Shown here: piece by piece, positions 16,466 through 25,765 of the stretch
Layout of the letters: each line of letters opens with the position of its first letter
Numbering within the stretch: position 1 is the stretch's first letter
Assembly: GCF_900059565.1 (NCBI RefSeq)
Contig: NZ_FIZW01000001.1
Coordinates: 1-64,000, forward strand
From: Murdochiella massiliensis
GTDB taxonomy: Bacteria > Bacillota > Clostridia > Tissierellales > Peptoniphilaceae
Direction: 5' to 3'
DNA length: 64,000 nt
The notes under the pieces: model-generated
Database searches by the model: none
Told to the model about the DNA's origin: nothing
The model's input: the letters and a program-made list of their open reading frames with translations, nothing else
Translations under genes and position numbers: made by a program

Positions 16466-19192
16466 ATGAGAAACCGAGTGATTCGATGGCGAAAGTTGGC
16501 AATCTTTGTGATTGCTCTTTTTGCGGTGCTTAGCCTCAGTTCTTTTTCTTCCTCTGCTGCAGGAAAGGAGGTTGTTTTTCATACAACCAATGGTGAGGTA
16601 ACCGTTGATTTTTCGGATTCAGCGGAAACAACTATTGGGGGGGTGAATAACCGCGGTGAAGCATGGAAATCTGGAAGCGGAATCGATAAAAAGTATTTCC
16701 TTGGCTGGAGTGATCAGCAAGATTACGCGAACACTGATGGGGCGAAGCTGTATTATTCCGGCGAAGATCCAACAGCGATGTTGGATGACGGCGTAACAGA
16801 CGTATATCCGGCGCACTTAAGTGAGCTATCTGTTACAGGAATAATGACGAATAATAGCTGTACCATCAACGATGGTATTGGTGATGAAGATACATTGCCG
16901 AATAGTGATTTACACAGAAAAGATGATGATTCTTTCGATCATCATATCGTAGAGAAGTTTGATGAGACAATAAATGAATATCCGATGCATTTGAACGCCA
17001 GCTTTCGAATGAGTAAAGTAGCTGCCCACTGGCTTTATACCGGAAATGGTTCATTCATCATGACGAATATTCAAGGTGATAAAGGAAGTGCGGCGAAAAA
17101 CGCGCAATATACGCATGTAGACTTGAATGTTACGCTGGATGATGCTGTTAAAGTGGAAGATACGCTGACCGTTTCTTTTAGCAGTTACTATTTTCAGCCG
17201 TATTTGGCTTGTGATACAGATTCAAGAGAAATATTTGAGATTGAAGGAGCACCGACTGAACCGTGGAAGATTGAATCCTTCGTCTCTGACACCGATCCGG
17301 TCACGACGTTTACCATAAAAAATCCGAATCACTCTCGTCATATTACTATTCGTACGATTGTGCGCACGAACAGTGGGTTTGGTGGAAAACGGATAAAAAA
17401 TGTCGATGCCAGAACGGTGGAAAACAGTGCAATGCTGCTTTCCGCAGAATCCTCAATTACCATCCCTAAAGCCGAGGCAAAAAAGACGGTGTTAGATACG
17501 GGAAAAACCGTTAAGGTAAGCGGTATGGTCGATGGCTATGTCAAGATGCCTATAGTGAAGATTCTTGGTCGTTCGCATGATTTATCGCGTTCCATTCCTC
17601 CGATTGATGGAATTCTCCCTTTGTCGATTCAGTTTGCGCCGGCCACAGTAAGGTTTGCAAGAAACAGCGACGACTTTCAACCGGGCGAAGAACAGGTTCT
17701 CGGCACCTCCATTGTCGCCTATAACGGGACGCTTGTATCGGACAGCTTTGATGAGGGAAAGAAACCGTCGACCGGAGTATTAGGCGATGCTATGGCGGAC
17801 GATCTCGCGGATGTCACGATCAATGGACAGACCTACGTTTTTCAAGGATGGAATACCAAGAAAGATGGAACCGGGGACGCGTTTGATGAGAATACGGTGG
17901 TTTCAGATGATTTAGTGGTCTATGCACAGTGGAAGAAGCCCGATACACCGACACCAAAGCCGGATCCCAAGCCCTCCACCCCGATCCTTCGCATCGTAAA
18001 GATCGACGGCGACGGCAACCGGATTCCGCTGCCCGTAACGTTTAAGATTACGGACAAGATGATCTCCTCCATCAACCGCGTCGTCACGACGGACAAATCG
18101 GGAGAAGCAAGGGTGGAATTCCTCTCAACGGGCGATTATTCCTTACAGGAAATTAAGACCCCAGAAGGCTATATCCCACTGGATAAGCCGCTCTCCTTCT
18201 CCGTTAAGGATGGGCGTGTCCGCTACGAGAATCAAATCGTTCGTACCATCTACGTCAAGAACGACAAAAAGACGGAAGAACCGGAAACACCGGATGTCAT
18301 CAAACCTATCGATGACCCGACACGGCAGGATATCGCCGCTACGATTTCCAAAACGTATTTCGGCGATGCCAGAAAAGTGATCCTTGTGCAGAATATGGCC
18401 TATGCCGATTCCATGAGTGCCATGAACGTCTCCCAGGGAAACATCCCGATTCTGTATACGCAGAAGGATGAACTCTTCGCCGTGACGAAGCAGGAAATTC
18501 TTCGTACCGAGCGTGACGAGATTATCGTCATGGGTGGCCCGGGAACCATCTCGGAAAAGGTCATTGACGAGCTTAAGGCCATGACGAATGCAAAGATCAC
18601 GCGCGTGGGCGGCATTGATCGCTTTGAGGTGAACAAGAATTCCGCAGCGTATCTGCCGGAGAGCACGAATGCGGTGATTGCAAACGGTATGATCTATACG
18701 GATGCCCTTTCGTCGGTACCGTATGCGCATCAGTGGAAGGCGCCGATTCTTCTGGTACGTGAGGATCGTGTTCCCGAGTTTGTGGCGGATGTCCTAAAGG
18801 CACGCATTCGCGATGCCGTGATCAGCGGCGGCGAAGGAACGATCGCTCCCGAGACGAAACAGGCGATTGAAGCCATGATTGGTAAAACCGTATCTCGTGT
18901 GGACGGTGCGGATCGTTATGTGGTCTCGGCAAAGATGGCGGAGATGGTGATGAATCCGACACGCGCGATAATTACGAGTGGAGAGAAGTGGTCGGATGCG
19001 TTGGTCGCCGGTCCGGTAGCGCAGAAGCTGAATGCGCCGGTACTCCTAACGAAACAGGCGAATCTGCCGATGCCGATTGATGCCTATCTCAATACGCATA
19101 CCGATCTTGAGCAGATTCTCATTGTTGGCGGACCGGCTTCGGTGGGAGAGAGTGTGCGCAATGCGGTGAAGGCGATTTTCCCGGTGAAGTAG
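16466..19192 (+). CDS. Secreted cell-wall protein with SpaA-like domain and CWB2 repeats
   Basis: This 908-residue exported protein begins with a basic n-region and hydrophobic helix (RKLAIFVIALFAVLSLSSF) and a likely cleavage after SSAAG. Residues 35-400 are an unrecognised beta-rich region. At about 411-490 is an InlB/Listeria-Bacteroides-type repeat (YVFQGWNTKKDG..., ending VVYAQWKKP). At 505-600 is a SpaA/prealbumin-like Ig fold (LRIVKIDGDGNRIPLPVTFKI..., YSLQEIKTPEGYIPL). The last 290 residues are three CWB2 repeats (VIVMGGPGTISEKVIDEL, AVISGGEGTIAPETKQAI, ILIVGGPASVGESVRNAV), which hold proteins to the wall non-covalently. The ATG at 16466 fits the AGAAAGGA site. An adhesion or S-layer-like role is inferred. 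Confidence 0.85.
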   Translation: MRNRVIRWRKLAIFVIALFAVLSLSSFSSSAAGKEVVFHTTNGEVTVDFSDSAETTIGGVNNRGEAWKSGSGIDKKYFLGWSDQQDYANTDGAKLYYSGEDPTAMLDDGVTDVYPAHLSELSVTGIMTNNSCTINDGIGDEDTLPNSDLHRKDDDSFDHHIVEKFDETINEYPMHLNASFRMSKVAAHWLYTGNGSFIMTNIQGDKGSAAKNAQYTHVDLNVTLDDAVKVEDTLTVSFSSYYFQPYLACDTDSREIFEIEGAPTEPWKIESFVSDTDPVTTFTIKNPNHSRHITIRTIVRTNSGFGGKRIKNVDARTVENSAMLLSAESSITIPKAEAKKTVLDTGKTVKVSGMVDGYVKMPIVKILGRSHDLSRSIPPIDGILPLSIQFAPATVRFARNSDDFQPGEEQVLGTSIVAYNGTLVSDSFDEGKKPSTGVLGDAMADDLADVTINGQTYVFQGWNTKKDGTGDAFDENTVVSDDLVVYAQWKKPDTPTPKPDPKPSTPILRIVKIDGDGNRIPLPVTFKITDKMISSINRVVTTDKSGEARVEFLSTGDYSLQEIKTPEGYIPLDKPLSFSVKDGRVRYENQIVRTIYVKNDKKTEEPETPDVIKPIDDPTRQDIAATISKTYFGDARKVILVQNMAYADSMSAMNVSQGNIPILYTQKDELFAVTKQEILRTERDEIIVMGGPGTISEKVIDELKAMTNAKITRVGGIDRFEVNKNSAAYLPESTNAVIANGMIYTDALSSVPYAHQWKAPILLVREDRVPEFVADVLKARIRDAVISGGEGTIAPETKQAIEAMIGKTVSRVDGADRYVVSAKMAEMVMNPTRAIITSGEKWSDALVAGPVAQKLNAPVLLTKQANLPMPIDAYLNTHTDLEQILIVGGPASVGESVRNAVKAIFPVK

Positions 19193-19247
19193 GGGGAAAG
19201 AAGCCGATAACGCTAAGGCAAGTTTACGGTGAAGAGAAAAGAAGGCA

Positions 19248-19286
19248 AACGAGGAAAAATGCGAACCCGCATTTTTCCTCGTTTTT
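19248..19286 (+). terminator. Intrinsic terminator after the CWB2 protein
   Basis: aacgaggaaaaatgcg pairs with cgcatttttcctcgtt around aacc, followed by a T8 run. It is a strong and nearly perfect stem. Confidence 0.9.
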
Positions 19287-19301
19287 TTTCTTATTCCCGA
19301 C

Positions 19302-19330
19302 TTGCGCAGAGAACGACGTCGTGATACACT
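19302..19330 (+). promoter_or_regulatory. Promoter of rpmG-secE-nusG
   Basis: TTGCGC (19302-19307) and TACACT (19325-19330) have a 17-base spacer. They lie between the terminator of the previous gene and the structured leader of rpmG. Confidence 0.5.
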
Positions 19331-19354
19331 GATGAAACGTATCCGTCGGGATAG

Positions 19355-19414
19355 GCTTTTTTGAGTGCGCAAAAAAGCACCGACAGGTGTCCTCCGTTGG
19401 CAGGCGAAGGAGGG
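19355..19414 (+). other. Structured leader before rpmG
   Basis: Two stems are visible in the ~110-base leader: gcttttttg / caaaaaagc (19355-19378, perfect 9 bp) and cctccg...gaagg at 19389-19412. The second would compete with the ribosome-binding region. I do not recognise a known ribosomal-protein leader family here. Confidence 0.35.
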
Positions 19415-19441
19415 ATACGATTTTGGGAGTAGGAGGAAACA

Positions 19442-19591
19442 ATGGCTGATAAAGTGAAATTAGCTTGCACCGTTTGCAAGAACAGAAACTACGATACCAC
19501 CAAAAACAAGAAGAACAACACGGAGCGTATTGAGCTGAACAAGTACTGCCCGTTCTGCAAGAAGCATACCCTGCATCGCGAAACGAAGTAA
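19442..19591 (+). CDS. rpmG: 50S ribosomal protein L33
   Basis: This 49-residue protein, [17 protein letters not shown]..., carries two CxxC pairs (CTVC near 9 and CPFC near 38), so it is the zinc-binding form of L33. The start follows TAGGAGGAAACA. It is followed after nine bases by secE, the usual Firmicutes order. Confidence 0.95.
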   Translation: MADKVKLACTVCKNRNYDTTKNKKNNTERIELNKYCPFCKKHTLHRETK

Positions 19592-19600
19592 GGAGGATCT

Positions 19601-19786
19601 ATGGCAGAGAAGAAGGCGCCGAGCCGCATTGACGGTATGCGCGCGGAAATGCGTAAGATCCAGTGGCCCACGAGTTCGGAAGTCGTTCAGTACACCACTA
19701 TCGTGCTGGTGATTGCCGCAGTGGTTGCAACGTTCGGTTGGATACTTGATCTGATTTATGGTTGGTTGGTCGGTCTTGTCATTTGA
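19601..19786 (+). CDS. secE: Preprotein translocase subunit SecE
   Basis: This 61-residue single-helix protein stabilises SecY. The amphipathic segment MRAEMRKIQWPTSSEVVQYT contains the conserved K..WP motif, followed by one membrane helix (IVLVIAAVVATFGWILDLIYG). AAGGAGG lies before the start. It is part of the rpmG-secE-nusG-rplKA unit. Confidence 0.95.
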   Translation: MAEKKAPSRIDGMRAEMRKIQWPTSSEVVQYTTIVLVIAAVVATFGWILDLIYGWLVGLVI

Positions 19787-19806
19787 TTCGTAGAATGGGG
19801 GAAATG

Positions 19807-20346
19807 ATGTCGGAACAGGAAAAAGACACCCTGGAAGGAAAATGGTATGTCATTCATACGTATTCCGGATACGAAAACAAAGTAAAAGATAAGATCGAAA
19901 TGATTATCGAGAACGAGCAGGATAAAGATGTATTTGACGTGCGCGTTCCGATGGAAAAGTACACAGAGGTTCGTAATAACGAACGCGTGATTAAGGAACG
20001 TAAAATTCTGCCGGGCTATGTGCTGGTGAAGATGAACATCACCCCGAAGTCCTGGTTCCTGATCCGCAATACCAATGGCGTTACGGGGTTTGTCGGCCCC
20101 GGATCGGATCCCATTCCGCTCACCGCGCGCGAAGTCGCACAGTTTGGCGTACGCGAGCAGATGGCACAACGTGAGATTCACGTTGCCCCAGGCGATGCGA
20201 TCGAAATTATTTTCGGCCCTTTTGCCGGTTTTTCCGCAGAAGTCGAAGAAGTGCAACCGGATAAACAGACGATTAAAGCGCTCATCAATATGTTCGGGCG
20301 TGAAACATCCGTCGAGTTGTCCTATGACGACATCGAGACGCTGTAG
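19807..20346 (+). CDS. nusG: Transcription termination/antitermination protein NusG
   Basis: This 179-residue protein has the NGN domain (KWYVIHTYSGYENKVKDKIE near residue 10, PGYVLVKM, TNGVTGFVGPGSDPIPL) and the C-terminal KOW domain (PGDAIEIIFGPFAGFSAEVEEV). It binds RNA polymerase and couples it to Rho or the ribosome. Tandem ATGs lie at 19804 and 19807; the second has the better spacing to the GGGGG site. Confidence 0.95.
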   Translation: MSEQEKDTLEGKWYVIHTYSGYENKVKDKIEMIIENEQDKDVFDVRVPMEKYTEVRNNERVIKERKILPGYVLVKMNITPKSWFLIRNTNGVTGFVGPGSDPIPLTAREVAQFGVREQMAQREIHVAPGDAIEIIFGPFAGFSAEVEEVQPDKQTIKALINMFGRETSVELSYDDIETL

Positions 20347-20421
20347 CGTGTCGGTGCAATAGTCGTTAGTGGAAGGGGGATATCCCCGCTTTGACCACGA
20401 TAGAAATCCCAGGAGGATACT

Positions 20422-20847
20422 ATGGCTAAAAAAGTAAGTGCGATTGTCAAATTGCAAATTCCTGCCGGCGCAGCACCCCCGGCACCGCCGGTCGGTACCG
20501 CGCTTGGTCCTCACGGCGTCAACATTATGGAATTTGTCAAGGCATTTAATGCGCAAACCGCGGATAAGCAAGGCTTGATTATCCCGGTGGTGATGACGGT
20601 CTATCAGGATCGTTCCTTCACCTTTATCACCAAAACACCGCCGGCCGCGGTTCTGATTAAGAAAGAACTGGGTCTGCAGGCTGCTTCGGGTGAACCCAAC
20701 AAGAAAAAAGTCGGCAAGATTACCAAAGCGCAGTTACAGAAGATCGCGGAGCTCAAGGAGCCGGATCTGAACGCGGCTTCTTTGGAAGCAGCGATGAGCA
20801 TGGTTGCCGGAACAGCGCGTTCGATGGGGATTACCGTCGAGGAATAA
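20422..20847 (+). CDS. rplK: 50S ribosomal protein L11
   Basis: This 141-residue protein begins [28 protein letters not shown], with [15 protein letters not shown] and [12 protein letters not shown] at the end, all standard L11 sequence. It binds the GTPase-associated centre of 23S rRNA. The 75-base gap after nusG holds a ggggatatcccc-centred hairpin. AGGAGG precedes the start. Confidence 0.97.
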   Translation: MAKKVSAIVKLQIPAGAAPPAPPVGTALGPHGVNIMEFVKAFNAQTADKQGLIIPVVMTVYQDRSFTFITKTPPAAVLIKKELGLQAASGEPNKKKVGKITKAQLQKIAELKEPDLNAASLEAAMSMVAGTARSMGITVEE

Positions 20848-20892
20848 TGGAGCAGTGGGAGGAATTTCCGCTCGTACCACAAGGAGGATCTT

Positions 20893-21597
20893 ATGCCGAA
20901 GAGAGGCAAAAAATATATCGAAGCAGCAAAGCTCATCGATGCGACGAAGACCTATTCCATTGATGAAGCATCCGAGTTGTTAAAGAAGACGGCAACGGCT
21001 AAGTTTGACGAGACCATCGAGTTGCATGCTCGTTTGGGTGTTGACTCCCGTCATGCCGATCAACAGGTTCGCGGTACCGTTGCTTTGCCGAACGGCACCG
21101 GTAAAGCGGTGCGTGTCGCCGTCTTTGCAAAAGGCGCTAAGGCGGATGAGGCGATTGCCGCCGGCGCTGATTTCGCCGGAGAAGACCTGGTGGAGAAGGT
21201 ACAAAAAGAAAACTGGATGGATTTCGACGTCGCCATCGCTACTCCGGATATGATGGGACAGGTTGGTCGCATCGGTCGTGTTCTCGGTCCCCGCGGCTTA
21301 ATGCCGAACCCGAAGGCCGGCACGGTCACGATGGATGTGGCGCAGGCTGTAAAAGACGTGAAAGCCGGTAAAGTTGAATATCGTACCGATAAGCAGAACA
21401 TCGTTCACGTGCTTATCGGCAAGGCTTCGTTTGATGCACAACAGATCAGCGAAAACCTGAAGGCGGTTATGTCGGCGATCGTTAAGGCGAAGCCGGCGTC
21501 CGCAAAAGGCAAGTACCTCAAATCCGTCACAGTTGCCAACACGATGGGTCCCGGTATTGCGCTGGAGACCACGGCGTTGATGGAATTGGGAAAGTAA
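20893..21597 (+). CDS. rplA: 50S ribosomal protein L1
   Basis: This 234-residue L1 has [25 protein letters not shown] at the N terminus, the [12 protein letters not shown] segment and the [10 protein letters not shown] signature, all typical. It binds the L1 stalk and can act as a translational repressor of the L11 operon. The start is set by AAGGAGGATCTT. Confidence 0.97.
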   Translation: MPKRGKKYIEAAKLIDATKTYSIDEASELLKKTATAKFDETIELHARLGVDSRHADQQVRGTVALPNGTGKAVRVAVFAKGAKADEAIAAGADFAGEDLVEKVQKENWMDFDVAIATPDMMGQVGRIGRVLGPRGLMPNPKAGTVTMDVAQAVKDVKAGKVEYRTDKQNIVHVLIGKASFDAQQISENLKAVMSAIVKAKPASAKGKYLKSVTVANTMGPGIALETTALMELGK

Positions 21598-21599
21598 TA

Positions 21600-21778
21600 G
21601 CTTGCCAATAAGCACAACCTGTGCTAATCTACTATTCGGCTACCGAAGACCACAGGTGCCATGAAATGTCGCGTGATGTTTCCGGCTTAATTTCCTGTCG
21701 AGGTGGGAATGATATGTTTTTCCTCTCCCGGTGTGTCGTGCCGGGAGATTTTCAATTTGTAGCCGAAGGAGGTGAAAC
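21600..21778 (+). ncRNA. Ribosomal protein L10 leader
   Basis: The rplA-rplJ gap shows the conserved L10-leader elements: ccgaagaccacaggtgc, the distal cttaatttcctgtcgagg strand and a terminal hairpin (tctcccgg / ccgggaga, 21724-21748) followed by TTTTC. L10 (with L12) binds the kink-turn of this RNA, repressing rplJL. The final hairpin can act as an attenuator. Confidence 0.85.
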
Positions 21779-21780
21779 GA

Positions 21781-22317
21781 ATGAAAGAACAGACACTGCA
21801 GAAAAAGCAAGCGGTGGTCGACGAAATTAAATCGGCGATTGAGCAGGCGCAGTCGGTAACGATTGTGGCGTACAAAGGCATTACGGTTGAGAGCATCACG
21901 GAGTTGCGTAATCAATTCCGTGCGGAAGACGTAGTGTACAAGGTATACAAAAATACCATGGTGCGTCGTGCGTTCAATGATATGGGCGTAACCGAGCTGG
22001 ATGATCTGCTGAACGGTCCGAATGCGTTTATCTTCTCCAATAAAGAGATGGTGGACGGCCCGAAAATCGCGGCCAAGTTTGCCCAAGACAACAAAGAGAA
22101 GTTTCAGATCCTCGGCGGATACATGGATGGCCATGCGATGAGCAGCGAAGAAATGGTCGCACTCTCGAAACTGCCGGCGAAAGAAGTGTTGCTCAGCATG
22201 GTTTTGCGCGGTCTGCAAGGCCCCATTTCCGGTCTCGCCAATGCCTCTCAGGGCGTCCTGCGCAAAGCGGTTTATGCGTTCAATGCAATCAAAGAGAAAA
22301 AAGAAGAAGCCGCTTAA
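21781..22317 (+). CDS. rplJ: 50S ribosomal protein L10
   Basis: This 178-residue protein has the LQKKQAVVDEIKSAIEQAQSVTIVAYKGITV start and LRAEDVVYKVYKNTMVRRA-type rRNA-binding part of L10. The C-terminal helix binds L12 dimers. The ATG at 21781 sits eight bases after GGAGG; a GTG at 21772 overlaps that site and is less likely. Confidence 0.96.
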   Translation: MKEQTLQKKQAVVDEIKSAIEQAQSVTIVAYKGITVESITELRNQFRAEDVVYKVYKNTMVRRAFNDMGVTELDDLLNGPNAFIFSNKEMVDGPKIAAKFAQDNKEKFQILGGYMDGHAMSSEEMVALSKLPAKEVLLSMVLRGLQGPISGLANASQGVLRKAVYAFNAIKEKKEEAA

Positions 22318-22366
22318 TCGCTTAGCGTTATCGGCAACCTATTGTTAGACCATTAGGAGGAATACC

Positions 22367-22753
22367 ATGGCATCTGAGAAAGTTACTGCATTAGTTGATC
22401 AAGTAAAAGAATTGACCGTTCTGGAATTGTCGGAATTGGTTTCCACGCTGGAAGAGGAATTCGGCGTATCCGCCGCTGATCCGGTTGCTGCCGTTGCTGC
22501 GCCGGCTGCCGGTGCTGCCGCCGGTGCTGCGGAAGCGGAACAGACGGAATTTGACGTCATCCTGAAGAGCGCAGGCTCTTCGAAGATCAACGTCATCAAA
22601 GTCGTCAAAGAAATTTCGGGTCTCGGCCTGAAAGAAGCGAAAGCGCTCGTTGATGAAGCACCGAAGCCGCTTAAAGAGAAAGTCTCCAAGGATGAGGCGG
22701 AATCGATCAAAGCGAAGCTGGAAGAAGCCGGCGCTGAAGTCGAGGTTAAGTAA
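22367..22753 (+). CDS. rplL: 50S ribosomal protein L7/L12
   Basis: This 128-residue stalk protein has an N-terminal dimerisation helix, an Ala-rich hinge ([18 protein letters not shown]) and the conserved C-terminal [20 protein letters not shown] factor-binding domain. It is followed by a strong terminator rather than by rpoB. Confidence 0.97.
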   Translation: MASEKVTALVDQVKELTVLELSELVSTLEEEFGVSAADPVAAVAAPAAGAAAGAAEAEQTEFDVILKSAGSSKINVIKVVKEISGLGLKEAKALVDEAPKPLKEKVSKDEAESIKAKLEEAGAEVEVK

Positions 22754-22781
22754 GAAGTTTAGTAAAAACATTGTTTTTCTT

Positions 22782-22829
22782 AGAGGTTGTGCTCGAACGC
22801 TATGTGTGTTCGACACAACCTCTATTTTT
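22782..22829 (+). terminator. Terminator after rplL
   Basis: agaggttgtg (22782-22791) pairs with cacaacctct (22814-22823), with an inner tcgaa/ttcga extension and an ATTTTTAT tail. It is strong and appears to close the ribosomal protein operon. Confidence 0.88.
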
Positions 22830-22993
22830 ATGTGCAAGACGTGCAGCCGAGCGTACAAAAGTCGAGGATTTTTATCTGCTATTGGCGACGTTTAGGGTGT
22901 GGAAAGTACGCGAAAGGGTAAATACAAAATGGTTTATGAGGATAACGTTTTTCGGGACAACGTTTCCGATGAAGACGGAGGGAAGGAGAACGT

Positions 22994-24346
22994 ATGATCG
23001 ATTATCGCAAGCAATATGAGGAGAAGTTGACCACGCCTGAGGAGGCGGTCAAAATTGTCAAGGACGGTATGTGGCTGGATTATGCCCATGCCCTTTCTGT
23101 GCCGAACCTGTTGGATAAAGCGCTTGCCAAACGTGCGGAAGAACTCAATGAAGTATTTGTACGCGGTTATCTGATTTACCATCCCATTCAGATTTTGGAA
23201 GCCAACAAGCGCCTGAATCGGGATGTGTTTGTCTGGAACAGCTGGTTCATGCAGGGGCAGGATCGCCGAATGGCAAAAGAAGCGCGCGCGTTCTTTGTGC
23301 CAATGCGCTATGCCGAGCAGCCGGAGATGTATCGCCGTTCGGATGATGTCGAGACCGTAGATGTGCTCTTTATTCAGACGTGCGGCATGGATCAAAATGG
23401 AAACTTCAACCTCGGGCCGTGCATTGCTTCCACGAGGGAAGCAATTAAGCGCGCAAAATATGTCATTGTAGAAGCTAATAAGAATATGCCGGTGGTCTAT
23501 GGATTAAGCGACGACTACATCAATATCACTGAAGTTCACGCCGTGGTGGAATCGGATGAACCGATTGATACCATCCCGACGATTAAACCGGATGCAACCG
23601 ATGAAAAGATTGCCGATATGCTGATTAAGGAAATCGTAGACGGCGCAACCTTGCAGCTGGGTATCGGCGGAATGCCGAATGCATTGGGCTATAAAATTGC
23701 CGAATCCGATTTAAAGGACATCGGCATTCACTCCGAAATGTACGTCGATTCCATGATGGCCATGACAAAATCCGGCGTCGTAACCGGTATGCAGAAAGAA
23801 TTGCATCGCGGGAAACAGGTCTTTTCGTTCTCCCTGGGCTCCCAGGAACTGTATGACTGGATGGATCATAATCAGGTTCTGGCGACAGCACCGGTCGACT
23901 ATGTCAACGATCCGTATGTGGTTTCCCAAATGGACAACTTCATTGCCATCAATAACTGCGTGGAGATTGATCTTTTCGGTCAGGTCAACGCGGAATCGGG
24001 CGGTTTTCATCAGATTTCCGGAACGGGCGGACAGCTGGACTTCGTTATGGGCGCGTATATGTCTAAAGGCGGAAAATCCATTACGGCCTTCCAGTCTTCA
24101 CGCACCGACAAACAGGGCAAAATGCAGAGCCGTATCGTTCCGACATTAAGCCCCGGAACAATTGTGACGGATCCGCGTACAACCACACACTATGTGGCCA
24201 CAGAATACGGCATTGTCAACCTGAAAGGAAAGGCCACGTGGCAGCGCGCCGAAGCATTGATCAGCATTGCCCATCCGGATATGCGCGACGAGCTGATTCA
24301 GGAAGCGGAGCGTCTACACATTTGGCGCAACAGCAACAAACGTTGA
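22994..24346 (+). CDS. but: Butyryl-CoA:acetate CoA-transferase
   Basis: This 450-residue family I CoA-transferase would exchange CoA from butyryl-CoA to acetate, the final butyrate-forming step. The catalytic glutamate is in HSEMYVDSMMAM near residue 245, and the SGTGGQLDFVMGAYMSKGGKS segment is characteristic of the But group. 4-hydroxybutyrate CoA-transferases are the nearest alternative, but the gene sits next to thl, crt, bcd and etfBA. The start is preceded by GGAGGGAAGGAG. Confidence 0.88.
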   Translation: MIDYRKQYEEKLTTPEEAVKIVKDGMWLDYAHALSVPNLLDKALAKRAEELNEVFVRGYLIYHPIQILEANKRLNRDVFVWNSWFMQGQDRRMAKEARAFFVPMRYAEQPEMYRRSDDVETVDVLFIQTCGMDQNGNFNLGPCIASTREAIKRAKYVIVEANKNMPVVYGLSDDYINITEVHAVVESDEPIDTIPTIKPDATDEKIADMLIKEIVDGATLQLGIGGMPNALGYKIAESDLKDIGIHSEMYVDSMMAMTKSGVVTGMQKELHRGKQVFSFSLGSQELYDWMDHNQVLATAPVDYVNDPYVVSQMDNFIAINNCVEIDLFGQVNAESGGFHQISGTGGQLDFVMGAYMSKGGKSITAFQSSRTDKQGKMQSRIVPTLSPGTIVTDPRTTTHYVATEYGIVNLKGKATWQRAEALISIAHPDMRDELIQEAERLHIWRNSNKR

Positions 24347-24371
24347 GTGCATGGCTGAAAACGCAAGGAAA

Positions 24372-24411
24372 AAGGCCGTCTTCAGCAATCGCCGAAGATG
24401 GCTGTAATGCC
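24372..24411 (+). terminator. Possible hairpin after but
   Basis: ggccgtcttc and gaagatggct pair with two G-T wobbles around a 10-base loop. No T-run follows, so terminator function is doubtful. Confidence 0.3.
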
Positions 24412-24455
24412 TTGCAGCAACGGTCGACGTTGCCTGTTATGCCATTGTGAATGAT

Positions 24456-24483
24456 TTGACAACATATAGGAAAGCGATAAAAT
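24456..24483 (+). promoter_or_regulatory. Promoter of the thl-crt unit
   Basis: A consensus TTGACA (24456-24461) and TAAAAT (24478-24483) with a 16-base spacer stand 92 bases before thl. This is the best promoter in the butyrate region. Confidence 0.75.
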
Positions 24484-24575
24484 AAAAGGTAGGCATGATA
24501 ACCCGTGGGTCGTCTGCTTTGGAGCCCATTTGCAAAGAAAAGGAAGAACATTCAAACGAGAGTGAAGGGGGAAGC

Positions 24576-25763
24576 ATGACACGCAAAGTATTTATCACAG
24601 GCGCTACGCGTACAGCAATCGGAACCATGGCCGGTGTCTTGAAGGACACATCGGCAGTTAAACTGGGCGAGGTTGTCGTTCGGGAAGCAATGAAACGCGC
24701 CGGCGTAAAACCGGAGCAGGTCGATTTTGTTTACATGGGTAACGTTCTGCAGGCCGGTCAGGGGCAGAACGTGGCAAGACAGGTTGCCCTGAATTCAGGA
24801 CTTCCCGTTGAGACACCCGCTGTTACGCTCAACGTCGTTTGCGGTTCCGGTTTGGAAGCCGTCAATACGGCTGCCCGTTTAATCCAAACGGGAGAGGCGG
24901 ACATCGTGATCGCCGGCGGTACAGAGAATATGGCGATGGCACCGTATGCCATGATGAAGGGCCGTTTCGGCTATCGCATGAACAACGCTACGATCGTGGA
25001 TACCATGGTCAACGATGCGTTGTGGGACGCCTTTAATGATTTCCATATGGGCATTACAGCCGAAAACGTAGCGGAAAAATACGGCATTACGCGTGAGGAA
25101 TTGGATGCCTTCTCGGCAAGAAGCCAGAACCGCGCAGAAGCCGCGCGCAACGCCGGTCGTTTCAAGGATGAGATTGTTCCGATGGAAATCAAACTCAAGA
25201 AAGAAACGATCACCTTTGATACGGATGAAGGCATCCGTGATGGACAGACGCCGGAGATTTTGGCGAAACTGCGTCCGGCCTTTAAGAAGGACGGCATTGT
25301 GACGGCCGGAAACAGCTCAGGTATCAACAACGGTGCTTCGGCGATGGTGCTTGTTTCCGAAGAGAAAATGAAGGAATTGGGGTTAAAACCGCAAGTGGAA
25401 TGGCTGGGCGGAACCCTCGCCGGTGTCGAACCCGAAATCATGGGTGTCGGTCCCATTGAAGCGACCAAGAAGATCTGCAAACGCCTGGATTTGAAACCGA
25501 CAGACTTTGATCTGGTTGAATCCAATGAAGCCTTTGCAGCGCAGTCCGTTGCGGTCGTAAAGGAACTGAAACTGGACGAAGAGAAAGTGAACGTCAATGG
25601 CGGCGCTATTGCTCTGGGTCATCCCGTCGGTTGCTCGGGCGCTCGTATTTTGACGACACTCATCTATGAGATGCTGCGCCGTGACGAAGCGGATTTGGGT
25701 CTGGCGACACTTTGCATCGGCGGTGGCATGGGCTGTGCAGCTGTTGTCAAGAAAGTGAAATAA
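24576..25763 (+). CDS. thl: Acetyl-CoA C-acetyltransferase (thiolase)
   Basis: This 395-residue thiolase condenses two acetyl-CoA to acetoacetyl-CoA. VVCGSGLEAVNTA near residue 88 has the nucleophile Cys, NGGAIALGHPVGCSGAR near 345 the catalytic His and CIGGGMGCA the second Cys. The ATG at 24576 follows AAGGGGGAAGC; earlier in-frame codons lie near the promoter and were excluded. It is followed two bases later by crt. Confidence 0.95.
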   Translation: MTRKVFITGATRTAIGTMAGVLKDTSAVKLGEVVVREAMKRAGVKPEQVDFVYMGNVLQAGQGQNVARQVALNSGLPVETPAVTLNVVCGSGLEAVNTAARLIQTGEADIVIAGGTENMAMAPYAMMKGRFGYRMNNATIVDTMVNDALWDAFNDFHMGITAENVAEKYGITREELDAFSARSQNRAEAARNAGRFKDEIVPMEIKLKKETITFDTDEGIRDGQTPEILAKLRPAFKKDGIVTAGNSSGINNGASAMVLVSEEKMKELGLKPQVEWLGGTLAGVEPEIMGVGPIEATKKICKRLDLKPTDFDLVESNEAFAAQSVAVVKELKLDEEKVNVNGGAIALGHPVGCSGARILTTLIYEMLRRDEADLGLATLCIGGGMGCAAVVKKVK

Positions 25764-25765
25764 TT

